DNA from: CAIZQW01 sp942493055
GTDB lineage: Bacteria; Verrucomicrobiota; Kiritimatiellia; RFP12; UBA1067
DNA length: 64,000 nucleotides
Direction: 5' to 3'
Assembly: GCA_942493055.1 (NCBI GenBank)
Contig: OW818680.1
Coordinates: 2,046,001 to 2,110,000 of the forward strand
The notes beneath the pieces are model-generated. The model ran no database searches. It was not told the origin of the DNA and saw nothing but the letters and a program-made list of their open reading frames with translations. Positions 7,734-17,180 of this stretch are shown here, one piece after another (the stretch's first letter is position 1; the number at the start of each line of letters is the position of its first letter). Made by a program: the position numbers and the translations under genes.

Positions 7734-8414
7734 TTACATCAGTGAACTTTTGTCTTTCTCGGGTGCCAGGGTAAGACAGCTTTCGGAGCAATAATGCGAG
7801 ATTCCCCGGAGTTTGTCGAATATGTCAGACATGGCGCTATACGCCTCTTCACATTCAGCCAGAATCTCGGGAACCTCCGCTGGCGCAGGGTTGCGTTTTA
7901 AGAGATACAGGTTCATGCTCATAATCGCAGCAGGCTGTCCAAGGTGGTGACACATGGTACCAATACTTTCGACCATCACACGCTGGCGTTCCGCCTCGAG
8001 TTCAACAACGTGCTGTCTTTGTATGATCTGGATGCGATCTTCCGCCATCTTGATAATACGTTCCAGATACGTTTGGACTGCGGACAGATCATCCTCGTCC
8101 TTTGAGAGTTTCACCAGGCCTGGGACTTCTCCGTCTGCCAGAACACCCAAATAGTGCCTCAATCGGACAATGCTCACGGGGTACTTGAACAGCAGCGTGT
8201 AGCCCAGGATAATGAACGCTACGACACCGCCTCCGGTAAACCAGATCGTCAGTGTTGGCACCGTTGTTCCCCTACAATGACAGATCCAGCCCCATAAGCC
8301 CATCAGTGACGGAAGGACTGTGATGAGAATACTAGCGACTGCAACCTGCCCCCACGCGCCTCGGCGCGAGATGGAGAGGGATTTTGGACCCATTTTAAAA
8401 CCAGAAAAATACAT
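7734..8414 (-). CDS. Membrane histidine-kinase-like protein lacking the ATPase domain
   Basis: 226 residues: two membrane segments (about residues 24-45 and 57-78), a HAMP-like or helical linker, a coiled-coil stretch rich in Glu/Arg/Gln (about 110-148), and a dimerisation/phosphoacceptor-like helix TMCHHLGQPAAIMSMNL near residue 155. No N, G1 or G2 box follows, so it cannot bind ATP as a normal kinase. The start has a good site, GGAAAGGAA. Possible roles are a phosphotransfer or signal adaptor, or a dimerising partner of a complete kinase elsewhere. It is a lone gene, divergent from the tricorn protease. Confidence 0.6.
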   Translation of the reverse strand: MYFSGFKMGPKSLSISRRGAWGQVAVASILITVLPSLMGLWGWICHCRGTTVPTLTIWFTGGGVVAFIILGYTLLFKYPVSIVRLRHYLGVLADGEVPGLVKLSKDEDDLSAVQTYLERIIKMAEDRIQIIQRQHVVELEAERQRVMVESIGTMCHHLGQPAAIMSMNLYLLKRNPAPAEVPEILAECEEAYSAMSDIFDKLRGISHYCSESCLTLAPEKDKSSLM

Positions 8415-8645
8415 ATTTCCTTTCCAATCGCGATCTTTTCTGCCGACTTAATTGCTGCTTTCCCCATTACCCGAAGTTATGTTATCTAGTTTGCTTTGAT
8501 TTTCCAATTGCTAAGTCCTCGTGTGCTCGTCAGTAAAATACGATAAGGCATGTAGGACAAATTTTTCCACTTTTTACTTAATCTCCTAACTTAATCTATG
8601 CGAGATAAAGTAATGCGATTAAGTATGGAGACGAAGAGGAGCATC

Positions 8646-8690
8646 TCGATTTTTCGTGTTTTTCGTGTATTTCGTGGTTAAAAAAGGTTA
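8646..8690. repeat. TTTCGTG-type dispersed repeat
   Basis: TTTTTCGTGTTTTTCGTGTA followed by TTTCGTGGTTAAAAAA. A close relative lies at 7560-7600. It precedes the tricorn gene and shows that the open frame upstream of 8722 is not coding. The 307-bp gap 8415-8721 holds nothing else recognised. Confidence 0.65.
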
Positions 8691-8721
8691 TAGTTACGCT
8701 TTTATTAACTGGACACATTCA

Positions 8722-11700
8722 ATGATTGCTATGAATATCTCGCAAAAAATAACGTTGGGGCTTTTCTTGATTCCATTCAGCATGGCGTGGGGCGCGGAGG
8801 GTGTGCCCAAGGCTTTTGACCGCATCTATCTGGGGTCACGGCCTTCCATCTCGCCTGACAACAAGCAGTTCGTCTTTGAATGGTGCGAGAATGTCTGGAT
8901 TGCTTCCACAAAGGGGGGCGAGGCGCGGGCGCTGCAAGCGGGCACGTCCAAGGATGTCTGGCCGGTCTTCGCGCCGGATGGGCAGCGCATTGTCTTTCAG
9001 AGCGACCGGGATGGCGCCGGGAAACTCTTTGAATTGAACCTCGCCAGCGGAAAGACGCGTCAGTTGACCTTCCACTCCGAGGGCACGCTCCCCTGCGGCT
9101 GGACAAAAGACGGCAGCGAACTCCTGTCCATCGTGACACGCGATCAAGGCAGCGGGAAGTTCGCGGACCGCATCGCCCTTATTCCGGCCCGTGAACGCGG
9201 CCCGGAAAGGATCCTCTTTGACACGGCGGGCTCGGAGCCTGCTCTTTCGCCGGATGGCACGCGCGTGCTCTTCACGATTGAGGGACATGAACTCTACCGG
9301 AAAGGGGTCCGCGGCTCAAACGTCGCTCAAATGTGGCTCTACCATCTTACAGAGAAGACCTTCACCTGTGTGGTCAAGCGCGACACGGAGAGCCGGACGC
9401 CCCTCTGGACACCGGACGGGAAGGGCTTCTATTACGTGTCGGGCGAAGACGGCTGCATGAATATCCGCCACCGCCTGCTGGCTACGGGGGAAGAGAAGCA
9501 GCTCACCTTTTTCAAGGACGATGCCGTGATCCATCCGACGCTCTCCCAGGACGGCCGCCTCATGATCTTCCGGAACCTCTTCGATTTTTACAGCATCGAT
9601 CCGACACGCACCAAACCGACGCCTGAAAAAATTACTCTGCAGCATAGCGCCGCCACCTTAAGACCGGAGTCGAGGCGCAGGCATTACAATGCGTGCTGGG
9701 ACAATGACCAGGCTGGCGATGTCTCATTTTGCGACAACGGGATGCAAATCGCCTTTACAACCGGGGGCGACCTCTGGGTGATGGATACTGTGTTGCGCGA
9801 CCCCAAGCTTGTCCATGGCAACACCTTGACGCATGAACGGGAGTGCGTCTTTTCATTAGACGGCAAGGCCCTGTACTATCTCTCGGATCGCGGGGATGGC
9901 GTCGCCTTATGGAAGGCCGAGCGGACCGACACAACAAAGTTCTGGTGGCAGAATGACCTCTTTCATAAGACGCTGCTCGTCCAGGCGGATGTCAACCGCA
10001 GCCGTCTGAGCCTGAGCCCGGACGGCAAGCGCCTGGCCTGGGTGGAGCCCTGCGGAAACATCGTCATCGCGGACACCAACGGCATTGTCTTGACCCGCTG
10101 CCCCAAGGCGTGGGGTGTTGACAAATACGAATGGTCGCCGGACGGAAAATGGCTTGTGGCGTCGCTCGGCGACGACTACAGCAACAACGACATCTGGCTC
10201 CTGCCCACGAACGGACAGGGAAAGCCCTACAACCTGTCGCGTCATTTCAGCTGGGATGGGCGCCCCTGCTGGTCGCCGGACGGCAAGATCATCGCCTTCG
10301 TCGGGCAGCGTCCGCAAAACGACACAGCCCTCTTCTATGTCTGGCTGAATCGCGAGGATGAAGAGCGCAACACCTTTGACAAGACCGTGGAGAGTGCGCT
10401 CTCGACCATGCGCAAAGAGACCTCTTCTGACCGGAAAGAAGCGGACAGCAAGAGCGAGCAGAAGAGTTCGTCCTCCACCAACAACGCCATCAACTTCGAT
10501 GACCTCTACTTGCGCGTGCGCCGGGTCAATCTTCCCAACATCATCCCGTCCAATCCGTTTTTCTCGCACGACAGCCGGACCCTGGCCTTTGAGGCGACGA
10601 TTAACGGCGCTGCAGGCACATACAAAATCGTGCTGCCCGACAGAACATCTCCTGAGTTGCTGACGCAACGCCAAGGTCAAGCCATCAAGTGGCTCGCCAA
10701 GGACAACCGCCTGCTCTGGAAGAGCGGGAACCTGCCTGCGCATTTCGACAGGACCTTCAGCATCTCGGTCTACCAGGAGACCCACTTGAACGACTATCAG
10801 GAGTTGGCCTTTTTAACCGCGTGGGGCAAGTTGCGCGATTGGTTTTACGACCCCAACTACCACGGCGCCGACTGGAAGGCGATCAAAGAGAAATACCGGC
10901 TGGCTGCACGGTATGCGCCCAGCTTCCCGGTCTTTGCACGTGTCCTCTCGCTGATGGAAGGGGAGCTTAACGCGTCGCATCTGGGCTATCATACGTCCGA
11001 CCACAGCAAGCGCGAATGGGACAAGACGAACCCCTTCCAATCCTGGACGACGATGACGGCCCATCTCGGGCTTCAGTTTGATCCGGAGCACAAAGGAAAG
11101 GGCTGGAAGATACAGCAGGTCGTGCAGGACAGCCCGGCGGATCAGGTGTCGCTCAACTTGCATCCCGGCGATTTTGTGCTCAGCATCGACGGCGAGAGCG
11201 TGACCTCTGAGACGGATCCGACGCTTGTCCTCAATGGACCTGAGAACCGCAAAATCAGGCTCGCCGTGCAATCCGGCTCCAACACCGTGCGCACCTTGAT
11301 CCTGCCCTCCACCTCCTACAGCGCGATCCGGGAGAAGATGAAGACAGCAGCCTTTGAAAAGACCCGCGAACAGGTTCAGCAGGCCAGCAACGGGAAGCTC
11401 GGATACATCAACATCCAACGCATGCAATGGGACGACTACTACCGGTTCGAGCAGGATATTTTCGCAGAGGGGTTTGACAAAGACGGCTTGATCATCGATG
11501 TCCGCGACAATACTGGCGGGTTTGTGGCTGACCGCATTTTGGGCGTCTTGTGCGGCAGTGTGCACTCCATCGCCGTCGGACGCAACTCCTTGCCGGCCTA
11601 TCTGTCGGGGTATTGGGGACGTCCGGTGTGGGACAAGCCCCTCGTGGTCCTGTGCAATCAGAACACCGCTAGCAACGGCGAGATCTTCACGCACGCGATC

Positions 11701-12000
11701 AAGACACTCAAGCGAGGGAAGGTGGTCGGCGTGCCCACGCAAGGCGCTGTGATCGCCACCTCCGATATCGCGCTGCTGGACCTGGGCACGATGCGTCTGC
11801 CGCACCGCGGGTGGTTCCTCCCGGATGGAACCGACATGGAGCTGAACGGCGCGAAGCCTGATGTGCTCGTCTGGAATGAGCCGCAGGATTTTGTCGCCAA
11901 GAGAGACCGCCAACTGGAGGTCGCGATCCAGACACTCAAAGAGGACGTGACAGCAGCCCAGCAAGCGCATCCCCCTGTCCAGCTGCGTTATGCAAAATAG
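8722..12000 (+). CDS. Tricorn-type S41 protease with beta-propellers and PDZ domain
   Basis: About 1,092 residues, exported (signal peptide ending in FSMAWGAEG). The first 650 residues are WD/TolB-like propeller blades with repeated SPDGK/SxDG motifs, forming the two gating propellers of tricorn protease; a Ser/Lys-rich linker follows near residue 580. Then come the C1-like helical region with the catalytic His in ELNASHLGYH (near residue 753), a PDZ domain (about 790-860) and the S41 core with the nucleophile in NTASNGEIF (Ser near 984). Tricorn degrades peptides of 6-12 residues. Start: M at 8722 rather than 8656, because the upstream codons lie in a dispersed repeat. A second ATG at 8731 is equally possible. 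Monocistronic. Confidence 0.9.
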   Translation: MIAMNISQKITLGLFLIPFSMAWGAEGVPKAFDRIYLGSRPSISPDNKQFVFEWCENVWIASTKGGEARALQAGTSKDVWPVFAPDGQRIVFQSDRDGAGKLFELNLASGKTRQLTFHSEGTLPCGWTKDGSELLSIVTRDQGSGKFADRIALIPARERGPERILFDTAGSEPALSPDGTRVLFTIEGHELYRKGVRGSNVAQMWLYHLTEKTFTCVVKRDTESRTPLWTPDGKGFYYVSGEDGCMNIRHRLLATGEEKQLTFFKDDAVIHPTLSQDGRLMIFRNLFDFYSIDPTRTKPTPEKITLQHSAATLRPESRRRHYNACWDNDQAGDVSFCDNGMQIAFTTGGDLWVMDTVLRDPKLVHGNTLTHERECVFSLDGKALYYLSDRGDGVALWKAERTDTTKFWWQNDLFHKTLLVQADVNRSRLSLSPDGKRLAWVEPCGNIVIADTNGIVLTRCPKAWGVDKYEWSPDGKWLVASLGDDYSNNDIWLLPTNGQGKPYNLSRHFSWDGRPCWSPDGKIIAFVGQRPQNDTALFYVWLNREDEERNTFDKTVESALSTMRKETSSDRKEADSKSEQKSSSSTNNAINFDDLYLRVRRVNLPNIIPSNPFFSHDSRTLAFEATINGAAGTYKIVLPDRTSPELLTQRQGQAIKWLAKDNRLLWKSGNLPAHFDRTFSISVYQETHLNDYQELAFLTAWGKLRDWFYDPNYHGADWKAIKEKYRLAARYAPSFPVFARVLSLMEGELNASHLGYHTSDHSKREWDKTNPFQSWTTMTAHLGLQFDPEHKGKGWKIQQVVQDSPADQVSLNLHPGDFVLSIDGESVTSETDPTLVLNGPENRKIRLAVQSGSNTVRTLILPSTSYSAIREKMKTAAFEKTREQVQQASNGKLGYINIQRMQWDDYYRFEQDIFAEGFDKDGLIIDVRDNTGGFVADRILGVLCGSVHSIAVGRNSLPAYLSGYWGRPVWDKPLVVLCNQNTASNGEIFTHAIKTLKRGKVVGVPTQGAVIATSDIALLDLGTMRLPHRGWFLPDGTDMELNGAKPDVLVWNEPQDFVAKRDRQLEVAIQTLKEDVTAAQQAHPPVQLRYAK

Positions 12001-12030
12001 TTTTTTTTCAGACTGAAGGGGTAACTTTTT

Positions 12031-12179
12031 AAATTAAGAGTTAAAAGTTAAACGTTGAGAGTTAAAAGTTTGACCTGTCCGCCGCTTTATCCGCCGGAGC
12101 TTTAGCGAAGGAGGAAGTCGTATTCGCGGAGGTGAAACGCTTAACGTTTAACGCTCAACGCCCAACTCTTAACGCTCAA
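12031..12179. repeat. GTTAAACGTT micro-repeat hairpin
   Basis: Left arm 12031-12071 (AGAGTTAAAAGTTAAACGTT units) and right arm 12135-12179 (AACGTTTAACGCTCAACG units) are complementary; about 60 bases of unrelated GC-rich sequence form the loop. It separates the protease and permease genes; an 8-T run just after the protease stop might act with the hairpin as a terminator. Confidence 0.7.
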
Positions 12180-12195
12180 GTAATTGGAGAAAAAA

Positions 12196-13362
12196 ATGAC
12201 AACGCAGCAGAAGCCCGCTTCACGCGACATCACGCATACGATCCTGTCGGTGCTCTTCATCGGGGGGCTGATTGTATCAAGCCTCTGGATACTGCGCCCG
12301 TTTCTGGTCTCCCTGGTGTGGGCCTCCGTGATCGTCGTGGCCACCTGGCCGGCCTTCGAGAGGCTCGCGGCCCTGATGCCCAGGAGACGGGGCTTGGCTG
12401 TTGCGGCCATGGCGCTGTCAATCTTGCTGGTCATCCTCATCCCCATCACGCTCGCTCTTGTCACGATCATCAACAACTCAGGGAACATCGCCGCGCAGGT
12501 CAGGTCCCTGTCCGCGCTCTCCCTTACGGCTCCTCCGGAGTGGGTCAGCAACTTTCCGCTGGTGGGCGGCAAGCTCGCCGAGCGCTGGCTTGAATTCGCT
12601 GCGCTCAGCCCCGAGGAGCGCACCGCGCCCCTGCTCCCCTATGCTCAGGCTGCGGCGCAGTGGTTCATGGTGCAGGCCGGTGGCATCGGCCTGACCGTGC
12701 TCTATTTTCTGCTGACGGTGATCATCGCGACCATTCTCTACGCGAAAGGCCCGGTTGTCCAGGAGGGGCTCCTGGCCTTTGCGCGGCGCCTGGCCGGGCA
12801 GCAGGGGGAGGAGGTCGCCATTCTCGCTGCAAAGGCGGCACGGGGCGTCGTGCTGGGCGTCGTCGTCACGGCCTTTGTCCAGGCGACCATCGGGAGCCTC
12901 GGGCTCTTCCTCACGGGCGTGCCCGCCGCAACCCTGCTGACAGCGGTGATGTTGATCCTCTGCCTGGCCCAGCTCGGGCCGGCGCCCGTGCTGATCCCCG
13001 CGACTGTTTGGCTCTATTGGTCCGGCCATCCGGCCTGGGGGACGGTGTTGCTCGTTATTTCACTGATCGCCAGCACCATCGATAACGTGGTTCGTCCGTT
13101 CATGATACGAAAGGGCGCCCCCTTGCCGCTCCTGCTGATCTTCTCCGGGGTCCTCGGCGGCATTGCCGCGTTCGGCATCATCGGCCTCTTCATCGGCCCG
13201 GTCATTCTCGCAGTCACCTATACGCTGCTCAAAGCGTGGGTGGCTAAAGACGCGCCGGAGGAGCCAGCAGACGCAGGCGAACCTGTGCTGGCAGACCTTG
13301 ATGACCCAGCCGCCGTCCTGTCAGAAGAAACCGGAGCTTCTGAGCCAGACACTTTAAAATGA
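12196..13362 (+). CDS. AI-2E family transporter (PerM-like permease)
   Basis: 388-residue membrane protein of the AI-2E/PerM (UPF0118) family: about eight hydrophobic segments, with two near residues 20-60, a soluble amphipathic stretch 95-150, and conserved blocks GVVLGVVVTAFVQATIGSLG and LPLLLIFSGVLGGIAAFGII, then FIGPVILA near the C-terminus. Members export or move varied solutes (e.g. Na+/H+ antiport or signalling compounds); the substrate cannot be assigned. A 30-residue acidic tail (EEPADAGEPVLADLDDPAA) follows the last helix. Start at ATG 12196, six bases after GGAG. Downstream, GATCAGACAGATCTGTC at about 13362-13380 could form a small hairpin. Confidence 0.85.
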   Translation: MTTQQKPASRDITHTILSVLFIGGLIVSSLWILRPFLVSLVWASVIVVATWPAFERLAALMPRRRGLAVAAMALSILLVILIPITLALVTIINNSGNIAAQVRSLSALSLTAPPEWVSNFPLVGGKLAERWLEFAALSPEERTAPLLPYAQAAAQWFMVQAGGIGLTVLYFLLTVIIATILYAKGPVVQEGLLAFARRLAGQQGEEVAILAAKAARGVVLGVVVTAFVQATIGSLGLFLTGVPAATLLTAVMLILCLAQLGPAPVLIPATVWLYWSGHPAWGTVLLVISLIASTIDNVVRPFMIRKGAPLPLLLIFSGVLGGIAAFGIIGLFIGPVILAVTYTLLKAWVAKDAPEEPADAGEPVLADLDDPAAVLSEETGASEPDTLK

Positions 13363-13519
13363 TCAGACAGATCTGTCGGATCACATCGATTTATTCAAAT
13401 ACAAAACTAACATTCGCCTTATCATCTGCAAACACGAAACTATTAATCTCTTCACATCTCAAGAACGTAATCGGTATTTTTTGAAATAAATACGGTTCTT
13501 GAGCAAGACAAGGAGATTC

Positions 13520-15001
13520 ATGAAATCACTAGCGTTCATTGCCACAAGCATCGTGGCCCTTGCCGCGACAGCGCAAGAGGCTGCACCGAAGACCGCAGCG
13601 ACGGAAGCCCCCAAGAAAGAGGCGTCCACCCCCGCGGAGGCTGTAGTCAAGGAGGAGAGCCCTTTTAAACTGGATGGCGGCATCGACGTGCGTGCGCGGT
13701 ATGACTGGTATGACAACCTGCCCAACAGTGGAGGCGCCATCAGTCACCCCTACGCCGATTATTTCCGCCTACGTACCCGTGTCTGGGGATCGGCCTACAT
13801 GGGCGATTACGGACTCTACCTCCGCTTAGGCAATGAATTCCGGGGCTATGACAATTATGCGCCGTCCCACAACTACAACAGCTTCCCGGATCAACTCTTC
13901 GTGGATAACCTGTATCTTGATTTCAAAAATATGCTGTATGACCGGGTCGATCTGCGCATCGGGCGGCAGGATCTGAAATACGGCGCGAACCGGGTCATCT
14001 CAGACGGGACGCCCTCTGACGGCAGCCGCTCGGAATATTTCGATGCCATCAAGGTCACGGTGCGCGTGAGCGAAAAGACCTCCGGCGACTTCTTCGCCAC
14101 CTACACGAAACCTGTGGACAACTTCCTGACCATCGGTGACGCAGACGGCGAGAACTACAACATCACCGGTTACGACGGCGCGGTCGGTCCTGGTAAGGAT
14201 GACGACCTGACGGAATGGAGCGTGGGAACCTACTGGACGATCAAGGAGTTCAAGGAGTGTCCGGTTGAGCTTTATGCCATCTACAAGGACGAATCCGACT
14301 GGCACAAGAAGGGGAAGAAGGCGGATACCATCCCCGGCCGCCAGTATGCGACCCTCGGCACGCGCCTGACGCCGCAGTTCACTGAAAACTTCACCGGCGA
14401 CTTTGAAGCCGCGTACCAGTTCGGGCAGACAGAGGACAACGACACGAAGGGGATCAGCGGCCAGCCCATTAACGCCTTCATGCTCTATGGCGGGCTGACC
14501 TACAAGGCCAAGGAGGTCTTCATGAAGCCCTACCTCACCGCCGCGACCCTCTATCTCTCCGGCGACGACAAATCCTCGGCCTACAACAGCACCTCTGCAG
14601 ACGATTCGGTCACAGGCTGGAACCCGGTCTACGGCAGAACCACCTACATCGGCGAATTGCCGGTCAAGATGTACGGGTCAAGCTATCGCTGGTCCAACCT
14701 GATCTGGCCGCACATCGAACCCGGCTTCGAGCCCTTTAAGAATCACAAGTTCAAACTGCAGACCGGCCCGATGTTCGCCGACAAGAACGACAACCAGGCC
14801 GACAGCGGCGAAGACCTCTATCGCGGCTGGTACACCCAGGCCAAGTACGAAGCCACCCTGCTGAAGGAGATTGTCGGCAAGCGCGGAGCGGTCAAAGCTG
14901 CCGTGCAACTGGAACACATGGCGTACGGCGACTATTACGAGCAGGCCGGCGCGCCTGACAATGGCTTCTTCGCCCGCGTCGAAGTCAGCATGTCGTTCTG
15001 A
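13520..15001 (+). CDS. Outer-membrane porin, alginate-export-like (copy 1)
   Basis: 493 residues with a signal peptide (MKSLAFIATSIVALAATAQE), an Ala/Pro/Glu-rich spacer, then a beta-barrel of alternating aromatic strands ending in Phe (VEVSMSF), the classical outer-membrane C-terminal signature. Blocks such as DYGLYLRLGNEFRGYDNYAP, DLRIGRQDLKYGANRVISDG and GDFFATYTKPVDNF fit the alginate_exp/carbohydrate porin family. Start at 13520 after ACAAGGAGATTC; a TTG seven codons upstream is ignored. The neighbouring gene is a close paralog, evidently a tandem duplication. Substrate unknown. An imperfect inverted repeat (AAGAAC ... GTTCTT, 13460-13500) lies in the leader. Confidence 0.85.
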   Translation: MKSLAFIATSIVALAATAQEAAPKTAATEAPKKEASTPAEAVVKEESPFKLDGGIDVRARYDWYDNLPNSGGAISHPYADYFRLRTRVWGSAYMGDYGLYLRLGNEFRGYDNYAPSHNYNSFPDQLFVDNLYLDFKNMLYDRVDLRIGRQDLKYGANRVISDGTPSDGSRSEYFDAIKVTVRVSEKTSGDFFATYTKPVDNFLTIGDADGENYNITGYDGAVGPGKDDDLTEWSVGTYWTIKEFKECPVELYAIYKDESDWHKKGKKADTIPGRQYATLGTRLTPQFTENFTGDFEAAYQFGQTEDNDTKGISGQPINAFMLYGGLTYKAKEVFMKPYLTAATLYLSGDDKSSAYNSTSADDSVTGWNPVYGRTTYIGELPVKMYGSSYRWSNLIWPHIEPGFEPFKNHKFKLQTGPMFADKNDNQADSGEDLYRGWYTQAKYEATLLKEIVGKRGAVKAAVQLEHMAYGDYYEQAGAPDNGFFARVEVSMSF

Positions 15002-15016
15002 TCAGCAATTCTATAT

Positions 15017-15292
15017 ATGGCGACTTAAGGAGCGGAGCGGCTTCCCGCGCCGGCCGGAACGCGAAGGCGTCCCGCTCCGAATCACGCGCATGGAGCGGCG
15101 CGGCTTCCCGCGCCGGCCGGAACGCGAAGGCGTCCCGCTCCGGATCCCGCGCATGGAGCGGCGCGGCTTCCCGCGCCGGCCGGAACGCGAAGGCGTTCCG
15201 CTCCGGATCCTGCGCATGGAGCGGCGCGGCTTCCCGCGCCGGCCGGAACGCGAAGGCGTTCCGCTCCCAATCCTGCGCGGGCTTATGACGCT
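15017..15292. repeat. 63-bp tandem palindromic array with terminal inverted repeats (4 units)
   Basis: Starts 15 bp after the porin stop. Ends are GGCGACTTAAGG and GCTTATGACGC (imperfect inverted repeats). Inside are four units with a 63-bp period (unit starts about 15029, 15092, 15155, 15218), each beginning GGAGCGGCGCGGCTTCCCGC and ending GGCGTTCCGCTCC, so each is itself a palindrome. The period is a multiple of three and long frames stay open on both strands, but the codon content is driven by the repeat. Sister arrays are at 16834 and 39559. Confidence 0.85.
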
Positions 15293-15337
15293 AGGCCCGC
15301 ACAAGCGACCAGGAACTAAGCACAGAGACATTTCACA

Positions 15338-15366
15338 TTGACTTGCTAGAAGCGGATGCGATAAAG
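15338..15366 (+). promoter_or_regulatory. Candidate sigma-70 promoter of porin copy 2
   Basis: TTGACT (15338-15343), 17-base spacer, ATAAAG (15361-15366). It overlaps the extreme 5' end of the open frame, which suggests that the real start is further in (GTG 15376). Confidence 0.4.
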
Positions 15367-16824
15367 TACGCGGCTGTGATTATTGAAGTAAAATTCCTCT
15401 CACGTCCAGCAAGAACTCTCCTGCGAATCTTTGTTTTCACTACGTCAAGCATCCTTGCAGTCTCGGCACGTGCCGAGAAGAGCAGCCTTGAGTTGGATGG
15501 CGGCTTTGATCTCCGTTCACGGTATGAATGGTACGACAATCCGCCGGCCAGCGACGGCGCGATCAACAGAGCCTATTATAATTATTACCGCCAACGGTCA
15601 CGCGTCTGGGGCTCAGCCGCTGCAGGCGATTACGGGCTCTATCTCCGTTTGGGAAACGAATTCCGGGAATATAACGATTTTGCGCCGGCACACAACTACA
15701 ACAGCTTCCCGGATCAGCTCTTTGTGGACAACCTCTACCTTGATTTCAAAAACCTGCTGCATGACCGGGTGGATCTGCGCATCGGCCGCCAGGATCTGAA
15801 ATATGGCGCAGGCCGCATCATCTGTGAGGGCACGCCTTCAGACGGCAGCCGCTCAGAATATTTTGACGCGATCAAGGCGACCGTGCGGGTGACGGAAATG
15901 ACCTCCGGCGACTTTTTCGCGAGCTACACAAAGCCCGTGGACAATTTCCTGACCATCGGTGATGCGGACGGCCAGAATTATAACCTCACCAGTTGCGATG
16001 GCACCGTCGGCCCAGGCAAGGATGACGATCTCACGGAGTGGGGCGTTGGCACCTACTGGATGATCAAGGAACTCAAGGAGTGCCCGCTCGAACTCTACGC
16101 CGTCTACAAGGACGAATCGGAATGGCATAGGAAGGGGAAGAAGTCTGAGACGCTCCCGGGACGCCAGTATGCGACCTTCGGCGCTCGCGTGACTCCGCAG
16201 TTCACAGAAAACTTTTCCGCCGAAGCTGAGGGTGCCTATCAGTTCGGCCAAACCGAGAGCAATGATGCCAAGGGCATCAGCGGCCAACCCATCAATGCCT
16301 TCATGCTCTACGGCGGCTTGACCTACAAAACAAAGGATACCTTCCTGAAACCCTATATGACGCTCGGCACACTCTTCCTCTCTGGCGATGATCAAGCGTC
16401 CAAGTACAGCAACACCTCTGCCGATGATTCCGTCACTGGCTGGAACCCTGTCTATGCACGTGCGACCATCATCGGCGAGTTGCCCGTCAAGATGTACGGA
16501 TCAAGCTATCATTGGTCCAACCTGAGCTGGACCTATATCGAACCCGGCTTCGAACCCTTCAAGGATCACAAATGCAAGCTCCAGACCGGCCCGCTCTTCG
16601 CACCCGTGAACGACAACCAGGAGGAGAGCAACTCCAATCTCTATCGCGGCTGGCACACCCTTGTCAAATATGAATGCATCCTGTTGAAAGAACTTGTCAA
16701 CACGCGCGGTGCACTCAAGGCTGCCGTGCAACTGGAACACATGGCGTATGGCGATTACTATGAGCAGGCCAACGCCCCTGAAAACGCCTACTTCGCCCGC
16801 GTGGAAGTCAGCGTGTCGTTCTGA
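15343..16824 (+). CDS. Outer-membrane porin, alginate-export-like (copy 2)
   Basis: Paralog of the preceding porin, alignable over the whole barrel (HNYNSFPDQLFVDNLYLDFK, DLRIGRQDLKYGAGRIIC, ISGQPINAFMLYGGLTYK are nearly identical) and ending VEVSVSF. The N-terminus differs: a signal peptide of the form RTLLRIFVFTTSSILAVSARA-EKS replaces the longer Ala/Pro spacer. The start is uncertain: TTG 15343 opens the frame, GTG 15376 is more plausible given a promoter-like TTGACT-17-ATAAAG that overlaps the first codons; neither has a clear ribosome binding site. Expression may differ from copy 1. It also is followed at once by a 63-bp repeat array. Confidence 0.85.
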   Translation: MLEADAIKYAAVIIEVKFLSRPARTLLRIFVFTTSSILAVSARAEKSSLELDGGFDLRSRYEWYDNPPASDGAINRAYYNYYRQRSRVWGSAAAGDYGLYLRLGNEFREYNDFAPAHNYNSFPDQLFVDNLYLDFKNLLHDRVDLRIGRQDLKYGAGRIICEGTPSDGSRSEYFDAIKATVRVTEMTSGDFFASYTKPVDNFLTIGDADGQNYNLTSCDGTVGPGKDDDLTEWGVGTYWMIKELKECPLELYAVYKDESEWHRKGKKSETLPGRQYATFGARVTPQFTENFSAEAEGAYQFGQTESNDAKGISGQPINAFMLYGGLTYKTKDTFLKPYMTLGTLFLSGDDQASKYSNTSADDSVTGWNPVYARATIIGELPVKMYGSSYHWSNLSWTYIEPGFEPFKDHKCKLQTGPLFAPVNDNQEESNSNLYRGWHTLVKYECILLKELVNTRGALKAAVQLEHMAYGDYYEQANAPENAYFARVEVSVSF

Positions 16825-16833
16825 TATATACAC

Positions 16834-17044
16834 GGCGACATAAGGAGCGGAGCGGCTTCCCGCGCCGGCCGGAACGCGAAGGCGTTCCGCTCCCAATCCA
16901 GCGCATGGAGCGGCGCGGCTTCCCTCGCCGGCCGGAACGCGAAGGCGTTCCGCTCCCAATCCAGCGCATGGAGCGGCGCGGCTTCCCGCGCCGGCCGGAA
17001 CGCGAAGGCGTTCCGCTCCCAATCTCGCGCCGTCTTATGTCGCC
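16834..17044. repeat. 63-bp tandem palindromic array with terminal inverted repeats (3 units)
   Basis: Perfect 11-bp terminal inverted repeat GGCGACATAAG / CTTATGTCGCC encloses three GGAGCGGCGCGGCTTCCCGC-type units. Begins 10 bp after the stop of porin copy 2, the same placement as the array after copy 1. It probably forms very stable hairpins in RNA and may end porin transcription. The remaining gap to 17180 shows no gene. Confidence 0.85.
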
Positions 17045-17180
17045 ATGCCAACATTGCCAAATCGTAATGTATCGATAATCTTCCCGCAGAGCGCGTGTGT
17101 TATGCTTTAAATTTCAAAATACACATCAGGCTCGCGGTCTGGGCGATAGCTGTCCAGAGCAACGCCTGCGGGGAGATTTA

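Noticed and set aside
13460..13510. Attenuator in the porin leader (AAGAAC ... GTTCTT)
   Set aside because: Pairing is imperfect beyond 6 bp and no T-run follows.
15011..15331. Long open frames on both strands through the 63-bp arrays, coding for GFPRRPEREGVPLR-like repeats
   Set aside because: The period of 63 keeps any stop-free frame open in every unit. No ribosome binding site, and the same pattern appears in three arrays and several frames, so it is a by-product of the DNA repeat.
15017..17044. Possible CRISPR arrays
   Set aside because: Units are contiguous palindromes without unique spacers, and no cas genes are present.
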